A stretch of DNA of 21,548 nucleotides from Scatomorpha gallistercoris (GCA_018713005.1 DVFX01000046.1:1-21548); one strand, 5' to 3'; counted from the stretch's first letter, positions 1-7,123 are shown. The notes: generated by a model from the sequence alone, not told the origin. Numbers and translations: made by a program.

Positions 1-769
1 CCTCAAACTCGCCGCGGTACTTCGCGCCGGCGATGAGCGCGCCCATGTCGAGGGAGAATATCGTCTTGTCCTTGAGGCCGTCCGGCACGTCGCCGCGCAC
101 TATGCGCTGCGCCAGCCCTTCGGCGATGGCGGTCTTGCCGACGCCAGGCTCGCCTATGAGCACGGGGTTGTTTTTCGTCTTGCGGGACAGGATGCGTATG
201 ACGTTCCTTATCTCGCTGTCGCGGCCGATGACGGGGTCGAGCTCGTTGTTTTTTGCGCGCTGGACGAGGTCGGTGCCGTATTTGCTAAGAGCGTCGTAGG
301 TGCTCTCTGGATCGTCGGAGTTCACCGGGCCGCTCTTGACTTTGGCGAGCTCGCGGTTGAAGGCGTCGCGGGTCACTCCGTGGTCGGAGAGCAGGCGGCG
401 CACGGCGGCGCTGCCGTCGTTGAAGATGCCGAGCATCAGGTGCTCCACGGAGACGTAGCTGTCGCCCATCTTCTCGGCGACCTTCTCGGCGAAGCGCAGT
501 ATCTTGCCCAGCTCCGGCGAGGCATAGACCTCGCCGCTGCCGCCGCTGATGCGGGGCAGCTTGCCTATCTCGGTGTCCAGCTCCGCGAGCAGCGCGTCGC
601 AGTCGACGCCCATCCTGCCGAGCAGCGTGCCGATGAGGCCGCCGTCCTGGTCGACGAGGGCGTAGAGCAGGTGCTCGCTCGTCAGGTACTGGTTGCCGTT
701 TTCCTGGGCCATAGCCTGGGCGGTATTTATGGTTTCAATCGTTTTCTTGGTGTATTTTTCAGCGTTCAT
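1..769 (-). CDS. clpB: ATP-dependent disaggregase ClpB, N-terminal 256 residues (3' end outside window)
   Basis: ClpB is a hexameric AAA+ chaperone that pulls polypeptides out of cytoplasmic aggregates together with DnaK. Read on the minus strand, the protein begins MNAEKYTKKTIETINTAQ and shows a Clp N-domain (about residues 1-145, with the SEHLLYAL and VEHLMLGI repeats typical of it). The start of the first AAA+ module follows, with Walker A GEPGVGKT at residues 206-213, the same numbering as E. coli ClpB by my recollection. The frame runs off the left edge at about residue 256, so the second AAA+ module and coiled-coil M domain are not seen. The ATG at 767-769 is preceded by a GAGGTG ribosome binding site. 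The gene lies 32 nt downstream of the RHH gene with no terminator between, so the two are probably cotranscribed. No CIRCE or clear CtsR heptad was found upstream. Confidence 0.95.
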   Translation of the reverse strand, partial: MNAEKYTKKTIETINTAQAMAQENGNQYLTSEHLLYALVDQDGGLIGTLLGRMGVDCDALLAELDTEIGKLPRISGGSGEVYASPELGKILRFAEKVAEKMGDSYVSVEHLMLGIFNDGSAAVRRLLSDHGVTRDAFNRELAKVKSGPVNSDDPESTYDALSKYGTDLVQRAKNNELDPVIGRDSEIRNVIRILSRKTKNNPVLIGEPGVGKTAIAEGLAQRIVRGDVPDGLKDKTIFSLDMGALIAGAKYRGEFE

Positions 770-801
770 GGTGATAACACCTCATTTCAGATGGGAAAGT
801 G

Positions 802-1452
802 TCAGATATAGAGTTTTCTGCGGCTCAAATCCGCGTAATACTCGCTCTGGACGTCGTTAGTGTCATAGCGCCCGGAGAGCCAGCCCTTCATCAGACGGTC
901 GAAGAGCTTGATGTAGTCTGAGAGCGCCTCGGCGACGTCGTCCGCAGTCACGTCGCGGCCCGTGGGTACGGCGATGGAGCGCACAAACTTGCCGTCGTAG
1001 AGCGCGTAGTCGATGTTCTCGCTCATCAGCGGGGCGAGCAGCCTGTCCTCCGTGTGCTTCCACAGGCGGAAGAACTGCGTCATCGCCTCAATCAGCGCGG
1101 CGCTCTGCGTGCGGAAAACTACGGAGAGCTCGCCGAGAGGCCCGTCGGTGGAGCGGAAAAGCTGCACCTCGTACTTGACCGTGGGGCGGTACTTGTACTC
1201 GAGGCTTGACTTGAGCGACATCGTCAGCGCGCGCGGCGAGAAGAAGGGCACCAGCTCGCGGGAGGGCGCCAGCATCTGCTCTACAGCGTGGAAAATGTCG
1301 TTTATTCTGCGCTCCGGCGTGGTTATCGAGACGTAATCGGCCAGAATTTGATTTATAAGGTTGGAGCGGCTGGTACCCAGCGAGTGAGCCACCTCGTCCA
1401 CCGCGCGGACGACGTCGTCGCTGAGCATCAGGCTGTACAGTGTCTTTTTCAT
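802..1452 (-). CDS. Ribbon-helix-helix (CopG/Arc-like) protein upstream of clpB
   Basis: A 216-residue protein. Residues 1-45 fit a ribbon-helix-helix DNA-binding fold: a short beta strand (TLYSLMLS), then helix A (DDVVRAVDEVAHSLG), the T-S-R-S-N turn and helix B (LINQILADYV). Residues 46-216 form a mixed alpha/beta region I do not recognise. It contains FRTQSAALIEAMTQFFRLWK and a helical C-terminus. It is much longer than a simple CopG repressor (45-90 residues), so the C-terminal part may sense a ligand or a protein. The ATG at 1450-1452 follows AGAGGTG, and the gene has its own strong promoter (1516-1544). Being first in the clpB operon, it may control heat-shock or stress expression, but this is inference from position and fold only. 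Confidence 0.85.
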   Translation of the reverse strand: MKKTLYSLMLSDDVVRAVDEVAHSLGTSRSNLINQILADYVSITTPERRINDIFHAVEQMLAPSRELVPFFSPRALTMSLKSSLEYKYRPTVKYEVQLFRSTDGPLGELSVVFRTQSAALIEAMTQFFRLWKHTEDRLLAPLMSENIDYALYDGKFVRSIAVPTGRDVTADDVAEALSDYIKLFDRLMKGWLSGRYDTNDVQSEYYADLSRRKLYI

Positions 1453-1515
1453 ATCTTGACACCTCTTGATTTTAAAAATATCAGCGGGGGCGCATCGCCC
1501 TCCACTGCAAGATAA

Positions 1516-1544
1516 AGTATACCGCGCGTTTAAACTTTTGTCAA
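1516..1544 (-). promoter_or_regulatory. Sigma-A-type promoter of the RHH-clpB operon
   Basis: On the minus strand TTGACA (1539-1544) is followed by a 17-nt spacer and TATACT (1516-1521). This matches the consensus almost perfectly and predicts a transcription start near 1509, giving a 5' UTR of about 57 nt. The spacer contains the 8-bp palindrome GTTTAAAC (1528-1535), and the 5' UTR has TGAT-N9-ATCA (1467-1483). Either could be an RHH operator. Confidence 0.8.
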
Positions 1545-1623
1545 GAGATTTATATAAATATAATTACGAATTATTTGTGAACTCACACGAGAAATAAAAG
1601 CTTGTAAAACTCGCGTCAAATTA

Positions 1624-1652
1624 TTGCGAACAGCGGCGATATACATTATAAT
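1624..1652 (+). promoter_or_regulatory. Sigma-A-type promoter of the SLH protein gene
   Basis: TTGCGA (1624-1629), a 17-nt spacer and a perfect TATAAT (1647-1652) give a predicted start near 1659. That is about 40 nt before the ATG at 1700. It lies in an AT-rich stretch (about 1540-1680) unlike the surrounding GC-rich DNA. Confidence 0.75.
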
Positions 1653-1699
1653 GCATGTAAAAACTGAGATTGCTTATATTTAGAAGGGCGTGGTGACTT

Positions 1700-4600
1700 A
1701 TGAAAAGGCTTCTGACGTTGCTGCTGTGCGCGGCCGTGCTGGTCGGCCTGTTCCCGACGGCGGCGCTGGCGGATGATTCGCAGAGCCAGAGCACAGAGGG
1801 CATATATACTTCTTTCAACACTGAAACAAACGAGTTCAGCGGGAAAATAGGGCAAACGGACGTTTCAGGCCAGCCGGGCTACGTCGTACCGGCTGAGAGC
1901 GATGCGTACTTCGTCTGCGACAAAAACACCGAGGTCGGTTTCGCTAACGGGCTGGGCACCGAATGGGATAAAGAAATAAACGGACTGAGGGTGTACAAAC
2001 TCAAGCCATATCAAAATTACCGCGACTATGGCGAGCTGATAATAAACGCCGGCGGAAACGGGACCGTCTACCGCGTGCAGTTTACCGGGCAGGAGCCAAT
2101 TGAGCCCTCCGCGCCAAAGGGCGGCGTGATGTGCACCGGGTATGAAAGCGGAAAGGCGACCGGCGAGTTGACCTATCAGGATGTAAGCGAAATAACAGGC
2201 GACAACGACAACTGGATCTGGGGCTATGTCGTACCTGCGACAGCGAACGGCGTCGCATACTTCGTGTGCGAGAACGGCTGGCGCTGCGTGCAAAAGACGC
2301 AGCCCGACGAACGCAGCAGCCTGAACGTGGAGCAGGTCGACGGGCAAACCGGCGTCTACAAAATCACGCCCGGCGATGCCTACGGCGGCAGCGGCGACTT
2401 CCGGCTCGAAAACTCCAGCGGCGGTGGAATGGGCATAGTCGTTATTTTCAACGGCTACGACCCGGACGTACTCGCGCCCGCGCACGCGGTCACGGAGGAC
2501 GAGCGCGCTGTGGCGCTGCCGGAAAACGAATACGGCCCGGTGAGCTTTGTGCTTGACGGCGTGACCTACTACATGGGCATTACCGACCCCGCCACGAATC
2601 AGCCGGCCAGCTACGGGGGCATGGCCGCCCGGCAGGACAGCGTCGTGGATTACCCCGTGCGCGTCGGGTTCTGGACGCTCGACGGCAGCGGCTATCACGC
2701 AGTCGAAGGCAACACGTTGAACTACATATTGAGCCAGCTCGGCGATGATATAGATATAGAGCTCTACGCCGAGAGCGGCGGCATTGAGACATACCCGGCA
2801 GAGCTCAAAACCGGGCCGAACGACGGGCTTGCCGCGCACAGCTGGCGCTTTTCCGGTCAGGACTACACCGGCAACTGGCAGTTTCGCGCCGTGTGGAACA
2901 TGAAGGACGGCGAGACGCTCACCAGCTATGTGCGCTTCAGCCTGGAGCTGTATCAGGTCGTGGAAAGCGAGCCGCTCACGACGGTCGGGGCGGTCAACGA
3001 ATGGCTCGAGAGCAACTATAAGAAATATGGCCTTAGCTGCAATTACTGGGTAAATCTCGCCCCGGGTGAATTTAACGGCTACATATCCATACCAAACGGC
3101 ATGGTTTTCTCCATCATAGGCTCCGGCGTCGATGCGACCACGCTCAACGGCGGGCTGTACGTCGGTCCGGGCGCGCACGGCGGCATCCACGACCTCACGA
3201 TGACGGGAGACGGTGAGAAGCACAGATACTGGCGCGGCAACGGCAACAAATTACCGAACTATGGCATCTACGGCACAAACAGTACGGCATCCTTCTACAA
3301 TGTCACGTTTGAAGACTACTATTACGCCGTGTACAACGCCGACGGCTTCGGCTCCTTCGGGCCGGGCGAGAACGGCCCCGGGCAGACCGTGTTCAGAAAT
3401 AACGGCACGGCGATATGCGTCGACGCCCGAGACGGCGTCGGCGGCCTGAGCACGCCGCTCACCGGTACGCTCTTCGAGGAAAACGGCAGGGCGATAGAGC
3501 TCCTGAGCTTCAACTCCGACATACCGCCGAGCTTTTACCCAATCTACCACTGCAAATTTATCAACAACGACGTAGACGTGTACAACGAGAGCGGCCGCAA
3601 TTTCTTCATGCCGGGCAACTACTTCTACCACGACAGGCAGAGCGATGGCAGCCACAACTACATAGAGACGGACTCCAAGAACCCCGGCAAGGACAAGAAG
3701 GACAACAAGAACCTCGTCTCCGCCTATCCGATGATGAACGAAGATTTCACGGAGTATATCTATGGCGAGGACGACGTTGCCGTGCCGAACTCCGGCGAAG
3801 AGAGTTATATGACCCCGTACTCTGAGCTGCCGGGCATGGACATCATGGTCGTGGAGACCGGCGGCGCGGAGGACGTCCCCCTGCTTAGCTTTGCCTTCCC
3901 CAACGCCGCAGCCGGCTCCAACGGCGGCACGGCGCGCGCCGCGTCCGCGTCGGACGCGCGGAGCTTCGACCCCTCGGTCGGGTACGAGCGCACGGACACA
4001 AAAATAACGCTGACCATCAGCGACATACCCGACGGCCTTGCGCCGACGCTGACCGTCTATTGCGACGGCTGGGACAACGCCGCCGTCAGCTTTGAAGGCA
4101 GGACGCTCGCGAGCAGCTTTGCCGATGAGGCCGTGAGCTTCACTGCGTGCGAGGGCGGCGTGTACACGATAACCCGCACGTCCGCCCCGGTCCGTCCCAC
4201 CGTCCCCTCCGCGCCTGAGGAGCCCGAAACTCCCGCCGCACCGGCCTTTGCCGACGTGCCGGAGGACAGCTATTATGCCGACGCCGTACAGTGGGCGGTG
4301 GAGGCCGGCATCACCGACGGCACCGGCGAGCACAGCTTCTCGCCCAACGACGGTTGCACCCGCGCGCAGGTCATAACCTTCCTCTGGCGTGCCGCGAACA
4401 GCCCGGACGCCGACGGCCTGCCCGAGTTCGGCGATGTTGACGACGGCAGCTACTACGCCGAGGCCGTCGCGTGGGCCGTATCCGAGGGCATAACCACCGG
4501 CGTCTCCGACGGAGAGTTTGCACCGGAGCTGACCGTGACGCGCGCGCAGTTCGTCGTGATGCTCTACCGCGCGGCGGGCGAGCCAGAGGTTGAGGACGCG

Positions 4601-4762
4601 GACGGGTTTGACGATGTCGACCCCGCCGCGTACTACGCGAAGGCCGTGGCCTGGGCGGCGGCGCAGGGCATCACCGACGGCACCGGCGAGCGCACCTTCT
4701 CCCCCGACGAAACCTGCACCCGCGCGCAGATTGTGACCTTCATGTATCGCGCGCTGGCGTAA
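1700..4762 (+). CDS. Secreted cell-surface protein with beta-helix-like region and three SLH repeats
   Basis: A 1020-residue exported protein. Residues 1-24 are a Sec signal peptide (MKRLL, hydrophobic core, cleavage after ALA). Residues about 34-135 and 143-255 look like two copies of one beta-rich module, sharing GYVVPA...AYFVC at 60-73 and 175-190. Residues about 430-650 have the short hydrophobic/Gly/Asn repeats of a right-handed parallel beta-helix, as in pectate-lyase-like folds. A Pro-rich linker (about 833-849) leads to three SLH repeats beginning at residues 850, 910 and 970, exactly 60 apart, each with an F-x-D-V-x-x-x-x-Y-Y start and a TRAQ motif. SLH repeats normally bind pyruvylated secondary wall polymer, so the protein should sit on the outer cell wall. 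The substrate, whether sugar or host glycan, cannot be read. The ATG has a weak GGGCGTGG-type binding site 6-10 nt upstream. A strong hairpin lies downstream at 4803-4840. It appears monocistronic. Confidence 0.92.
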   Translation: MKRLLTLLLCAAVLVGLFPTAALADDSQSQSTEGIYTSFNTETNEFSGKIGQTDVSGQPGYVVPAESDAYFVCDKNTEVGFANGLGTEWDKEINGLRVYKLKPYQNYRDYGELIINAGGNGTVYRVQFTGQEPIEPSAPKGGVMCTGYESGKATGELTYQDVSEITGDNDNWIWGYVVPATANGVAYFVCENGWRCVQKTQPDERSSLNVEQVDGQTGVYKITPGDAYGGSGDFRLENSSGGGMGIVVIFNGYDPDVLAPAHAVTEDERAVALPENEYGPVSFVLDGVTYYMGITDPATNQPASYGGMAARQDSVVDYPVRVGFWTLDGSGYHAVEGNTLNYILSQLGDDIDIELYAESGGIETYPAELKTGPNDGLAAHSWRFSGQDYTGNWQFRAVWNMKDGETLTSYVRFSLELYQVVESEPLTTVGAVNEWLESNYKKYGLSCNYWVNLAPGEFNGYISIPNGMVFSIIGSGVDATTLNGGLYVGPGAHGGIHDLTMTGDGEKHRYWRGNGNKLPNYGIYGTNSTASFYNVTFEDYYYAVYNADGFGSFGPGENGPGQTVFRNNGTAICVDARDGVGGLSTPLTGTLFEENGRAIELLSFNSDIPPSFYPIYHCKFINNDVDVYNESGRNFFMPGNYFYHDRQSDGSHNYIETDSKNPGKDKKDNKNLVSAYPMMNEDFTEYIYGEDDVAVPNSGEESYMTPYSELPGMDIMVVETGGAEDVPLLSFAFPNAAAGSNGGTARAASASDARSFDPSVGYERTDTKITLTISDIPDGLAPTLTVYCDGWDNAAVSFEGRTLASSFADEAVSFTACEGGVYTITRTSAPVRPTVPSAPEEPETPAAPAFADVPEDSYYADAVQWAVEAGITDGTGEHSFSPNDGCTRAQVITFLWRAANSPDADGLPEFGDVDDGSYYAEAVAWAVSEGITTGVSDGEFAPELTVTRAQFVVMLYRAAGEPEVEDADGFDDVDPAAYYAKAVAWAAAQGITDGTGERTFSPDETCTRAQIVTFMYRALA

Positions 4763-4802
4763 GGCGCAGGTTAGCGGCGAGATATAACGAGATATAGAAT
4801 AA

Positions 4803-4840
4803 GACAGCCTGCGACAGATTAAAATCTCTCGCAGGCTGTC
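4803..4840 (+). terminator. Hairpin terminator after the SLH gene
   Basis: A perfect 12-bp inverted repeat, GACAGCCTGCGA (4803-4814) and TCGCAGGCTGTC (4829-4840), has a further short AGAT/ATCT pairing in the loop. It is followed by AACTGTTTTC, a weak T tract. It could also stop transcripts coming from the XRE gene on the other strand. Confidence 0.7.
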
Positions 4841-4972
4841 AACTGTTTTCAAATATTCAGGGTATATTGGCTTGCCGGGGCGGTCAGTGCGGCCGGGATT
4901 TGTTTTGCTTGAGGCCGCGGGCTATCACCGTGAGGCTGTCGAGTTCCTCGCGGGAGCGGGATTCTTAGCCTT

Positions 4973-5179
4973 TTATTTTCCATGGCGCGGCGGATACGGC
5001 CGGCGTTCGTCCGTGCGTTCGAGCAAGTAGTCCACACTGGTGCCGTACAGGTCGACCAAAGCCGAGAGAGCTTCGCTTGGTACATCTCTTTTGCCGAGCT
5101 CGTAGTTTGAATAGCACACCTGCGTGCACTTCAAGTATTCTGCCACATTCCTTTGTCTCATGTCTGAATCCTCGCGCAA
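4973..5179 (-). CDS. Small XRE-family helix-turn-helix regulator, TTG start
   Basis: A 68-residue protein. Residues 4-60 are a classic HTH_3/XRE domain: MRQRNVAEYLKCTQVCYSNY with the recognition helix, then E-x-G-K-R, and L-x-x-L-x-x-L-Y-G-T-S-V-D-Y-L-L. Proteins of this kind are small dimeric repressors. The frame has no ATG before residue 7. The TTG at 5177-5179 is chosen because AGGTGA lies about 9 nt upstream and it preserves the first helix. A frame beginning at the ATG six codons later is possible but would cut that helix. The familiar I-R-D-L-R-E start of this family is present upstream of the TTG but is encoded without a start codon and runs into a TGA. No partner gene follows on the minus strand. 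An inverted repeat at 5247-5274 may be its operator. Confidence 0.7.
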   Translation of the reverse strand: MREDSDMRQRNVAEYLKCTQVCYSNYELGKRDVPSEALSALVDLYGTSVDYLLERTDERRPYPPRHGK

Positions 5180-5246
5180 ATCGCGTATTCACCTGTACAT
5201 TACCACGCCCTCCGCTTCACGTCTGGTAAAAAGTATAGGTAAAACG

Positions 5247-5274
5247 ATTTGTTTTGTTGACTTTTAAAACAAAT
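5247..5274. promoter_or_regulatory. Inverted repeat upstream of the XRE gene, candidate operator
   Basis: ATTTGTTTT (5247-5255) and AAAACAAAT (5266-5274) form a perfect 9-bp inverted repeat with a 10-nt centre. It lies upstream of a minus-strand TATACT (5232-5237) that could be the -10 of the XRE gene. The centre contains a plus-strand TTGACT, so the site could also sit on a plus-strand promoter. Operator function is inferred from position and symmetry. Confidence 0.5.
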
Positions 5275-5327
5275 TGTTATGTATTTGTGCTGAGGAGGCG
5301 GATTCTGTCTCTGTAATTATCTGCAAT

Positions 5328-5365
5328 AAGCAAGCCGCCCGACATAAAAGCCGGGCGGCTTGCTT
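5328..5365 (+). terminator. Strong intrinsic terminator (possibly bidirectional)
   Basis: A perfect 14-bp stem, AAGCAAGCCGCCCG (5328-5341) and CGGGCGGCTTGCTT (5352-5365), has a 10-nt loop and is followed by TATTT. On the plus strand it would end a transcript starting near 5290, which has no recognised gene. On the minus strand it lies 99 nt beyond the stop of the thiamine pyrophosphokinase gene and may serve that operon. Confidence 0.8.
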
Positions 5366-5464
5366 TATTTAAACATCACGTTGGTTCTTATTTTCTTTCT
5401 AACTGAAAGCCATTTACCCCATAAACAACAAACGCCTTACGAAAACGGGGAGGCTTTACAGACC

Positions 5465-6118
5465 TCATATCCTTTTCATCACCGGCAGGGGAAGCGCCGG
5501 GTCGTCGGCCCAGTAGACGATGAGGAGTCCGCGCTCCACGGAGACGAAGGCGCTCTCGCCGGTGAAGCTGTTGCTCACGCCGAGCGGAAAGTGCGCGGTG
5601 AGGTCCGCGCCCTCGAGCGTGTAGCTCAGGCCGCGCTCGGTGACGCCGGCGGCGTCCTCGCCGAGGCAGAATACGGAGAAGTCGCCGCGATAACGCTCAT
5701 CGAAGTTCAGGCTGTGTCCCCCGGAGAGCGCGGCGAGGCAGCAGCCCTCGCCGACGAGATATGCCGCCGCGCCCTCGTTGGCCGCCCAGGCGATGGTCTG
5801 GACGTTCGCCAGCGTGTGGTCGAGGCGTTTCCCTCCCAGGCAGCCGAAAAACAGCAGCTCGTCACAGCCGCGCTCGAGCGCACGCCGCGCCGCGAGCATG
5901 GAATCCGTGTCGTCCTTGCGCACGGGGCAGACTTCCACGTCCGGGTAGTCCGGCACATGGCCCAGAGAGTCAAAGTCGCCGAGAATGAGCCCGGGCTTTA
6001 CGCCCAGCCTTTCAAGATGCAGTATGCCCGCGTCGGCGGCGATGACCAGGTCGCCGTCCTCGGGTTTGAAACGCGCGGGGGCGAAGTCCGCCGCCCCGGC
6101 GATGTAGCACTTTTTCAT
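5465..6118 (-). CDS. thiN: Thiamine pyrophosphokinase
   Basis: Transfers pyrophosphate from ATP to thiamine to make the cofactor thiamine diphosphate in the cytoplasm. The 217 residues carry the family motifs in order: A-D-A-G-I (28-32), GDFDS (47-51), KDDTD (68-72) and GGKRLDH (95-101), the nucleotide and metal binding elements of the N-terminal domain. A beta-rich C-terminal thiamine-binding domain follows, including GVSNSF near residue 185. Length is normal for the bacterial enzyme. The ATG at 6116-6118 has GGAGGT 4 nt upstream. The frame stays open far upstream, but that part is only the wrong frame of the NTPase gene. It lies 10 nt after the stop of the NTPase gene, so the two form an operon. 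This cell can therefore activate scavenged thiamine. Confidence 0.93.
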   Translation of the reverse strand: MKKCYIAGAADFAPARFKPEDGDLVIAADAGILHLERLGVKPGLILGDFDSLGHVPDYPDVEVCPVRKDDTDSMLAARRALERGCDELLFFGCLGGKRLDHTLANVQTIAWAANEGAAAYLVGEGCCLAALSGGHSLNFDERYRGDFSVFCLGEDAAGVTERGLSYTLEGADLTAHFPLGVSNSFTGESAFVSVERGLLIVYWADDPALPLPVMKRI

Positions 6119-6128
6119 GGTACCTCCA

Positions 6129-6614
6129 TTATGCCCGCGCCCACTCGAGCGTCCAGTGACGGAGCGCCCCAGAGGCGTTGATGTCGTACTTGCCCGTAGT
6201 GCGCAGGATGAGCGTGTCCGGGTCGCGCGCGAGCAGCGCGTACAGATCCTCCCACTCGCCGTCCGGCGCGCCGTCTCGGCGCAGCACGCCCACGATGGGC
6301 ACGGCGGCGAATAGCAGGCGAATGAGCGCGTCGTAGTAGTCCGCGTCGGAGAGCGCGGCCCCGCCGAGCTCATCGAAAACCGCAAAGGGCTTCATCCTGG
6401 CCCCGGCGACGTAGTTCGCGGCGAGCGTGTGCGAATATGCCTCGCGGCCGCGGCGGCGTATGTTCGGTACGGCCAGCTCCGAGGCGGGCAGTATTATCCC
6501 GCCGGGAAGCACGGCGTAGCCGCCCGCAAACTTGGCCTGCGCACCCAGCGCGCGCTCTATCATCAGGCTCTTGCCCACGCCGGGCGCTCCGGTCAATAAA
6601 AGGCGGCGTTTCAC
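6129..6614 (-). CDS. P-loop nucleoside-triphosphatase, THEP1/NTPase_1-like
   Basis: A 161-residue protein with Walker A GAPGVGKS (9-16) and a Walker B-like strand AVFDELGG (78-85). The gap between the two motifs and the late V-P-I-V-G-V-L-R-R-D-G strand fit the THEP1/COG1618 predicted nucleotide kinase family, whose known members hydrolyse NTPs slowly. In the family the Walker B end is usually DEIGKME. Here it is DELGGAA, so it is a divergent member. GTG at 6612-6614 is the start: AAAGGGGGC lies upstream and it places the P-loop at the expected distance. The GTG overlaps the TGA of a 9-codon frame (6611-6640). The gene is followed after 10 nt by thiN, which suggests a link to thiamine phosphate metabolism, though no substrate can be read. 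Confidence 0.8.
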   Translation of the reverse strand: MKRRLLLTGAPGVGKSLMIERALGAQAKFAGGYAVLPGGIILPASELAVPNIRRRGREAYSHTLAANYVAGARMKPFAVFDELGGAALSDADYYDALIRLLFAAVPIVGVLRRDGAPDGEWEDLYALLARDPDTLILRTTGKYDINASGALRHWTLEWARA

Positions 6615-6640
6615 AGCGCCGCCCCCTTTATGTGATTCAT
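6611..6640 (-). CDS. Nine-codon reading frame overlapping the NTPase start (leader or gene remnant)
   Basis: ATG at 6638-6640 has CAGGAG 10-13 nt upstream and encodes MNHIKGAAL, ending in a TGA that overlaps the NTPase GTG start (GTGA). This is the arrangement of translational coupling. It could be a short leader peptide, or the last codons of an upstream gene lost when the repeat-rich DNA next to it expanded. Too short to judge from coding statistics. Confidence 0.3.
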   Translation of the reverse strand: MNHIKGAAL

Positions 6641-6697
6641 GCGGTTATTTCTCCTGTCAGATTGTTGTGCAGCGTCCAACTTGCAGCCGCACCGTAA

Positions 6698-6715
6698 GGG
6701 ACGGCGTCCCGCCGT
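6698..6715. repeat. Small GC hairpin, two alternative foldings
   Basis: GGGACG-G-CGTCCC (6698-6710) and ACGGCG-TCC-CGCCGT (6701-6715) are two overlapping perfect stems that exclude each other. The hairpin is followed by TGAATTCAGAA, which resembles the ATGAATTTAAAA that follows the nested hairpin at 8669-8711. The two may be members of one repeat family. Confidence 0.5.
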
Positions 6716-6790
6716 GAATTCAGAATCACAACAGCGCGGGTATATTATCCGCCCGACATCCATTTTAACGCGCGGCAGCGATAGATTCAT

Positions 6791-6836
6791 CGACAACCCC
6801 TCCGGTGCAGCGCGCCACCTCCACTTCAAGGGAGGC
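6791..6836. repeat. CCTCC...GGAGG palindromic intergenic motif
   Basis: CCTCC (6818-6822) pairs with GGAGG (6831-6835) across ACTTCAAG. Just upstream, GGTG (6804-6807) and CACC flank CAGCGCGC, giving a second small stem. The arrangement is a GC-rich double hairpin of the kind dispersed between genes. Only one clear copy is in this window, so its repeat status is from recollection of similar genomes. Confidence 0.45.
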
Positions 6837-6994
6837 ATGTAACTAAGGCAGCGCAGCAGAGCCACCTACTACCACCCGTCAGCGGTACGCGAAGCGAGTC
6901 CGCGGTCGGCGATGCACAAGTACCCTCTGGCCGCGGGATGACCACGTTTGATTACGCGGACGGTGGGTGATACGATGGGTACGTCGGTCTCTCG

Positions 6995-7066
6995 ACCAAA
7001 GCGCCTTTCCTTTCGGGGGTGCGGGGGTGCTTTCTTTGTGCAAGTAACAAAGAAAGCATCCCCACG
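6995..7066. repeat. Long-hairpin intergenic element, copy A
   Basis: A 16-bp stem with one G-T pair, left arm 7023-7038 and right arm 7048-7063, encloses a 9-nt loop. It is preceded by ACCAAAGCGCCTTTCCTTTC and followed by a GGGT/TCCGCA stretch. The same order of parts, with the same 9-nt loop length, occurs at 8895-8967 (copy B). Either strand would give a very stable RNA hairpin rich in GCTTTCTTTG. It has no T tract of a normal terminator. Confidence 0.7.
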
Positions 7067-7102
7067 GGTGTCCGCAACCGCCTCCGGTGGGTGCATGTCC
7101 CA

Positions 7103-7123
7103 GGCGCACCGGTACGGTGCGCC
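7103..7123. repeat. Perfect 9-bp hairpin
   Basis: GGCGCACCG (7103-7111) and CGGTGCGCC (7115-7123) surround GTA and are followed by CTACA. It is part of the intergenic mosaic and lies 48 nt beyond the stop of the small membrane peptide gene at 7171, so it might also act as its transcript end. Confidence 0.6.

Noticed and set aside
1865..4852. Two long open frames (452 and 533 codons) antisense to the SLH gene
   Set aside because: They mirror the GC-rich codon pattern of the SLH gene, have no ribosome site or recognisable domain, and their predicted proteins are rich in Val/Ala/Arg as expected of a shadow frame.
5465..6385. Longer version of thiamine pyrophosphokinase starting at 6385
   Set aside because: The extra 89 residues are Arg/Thr/Ser-rich and lie in the wrong frame of the NTPase gene. 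The ATG at 6118 has a good ribosome site and the family start.
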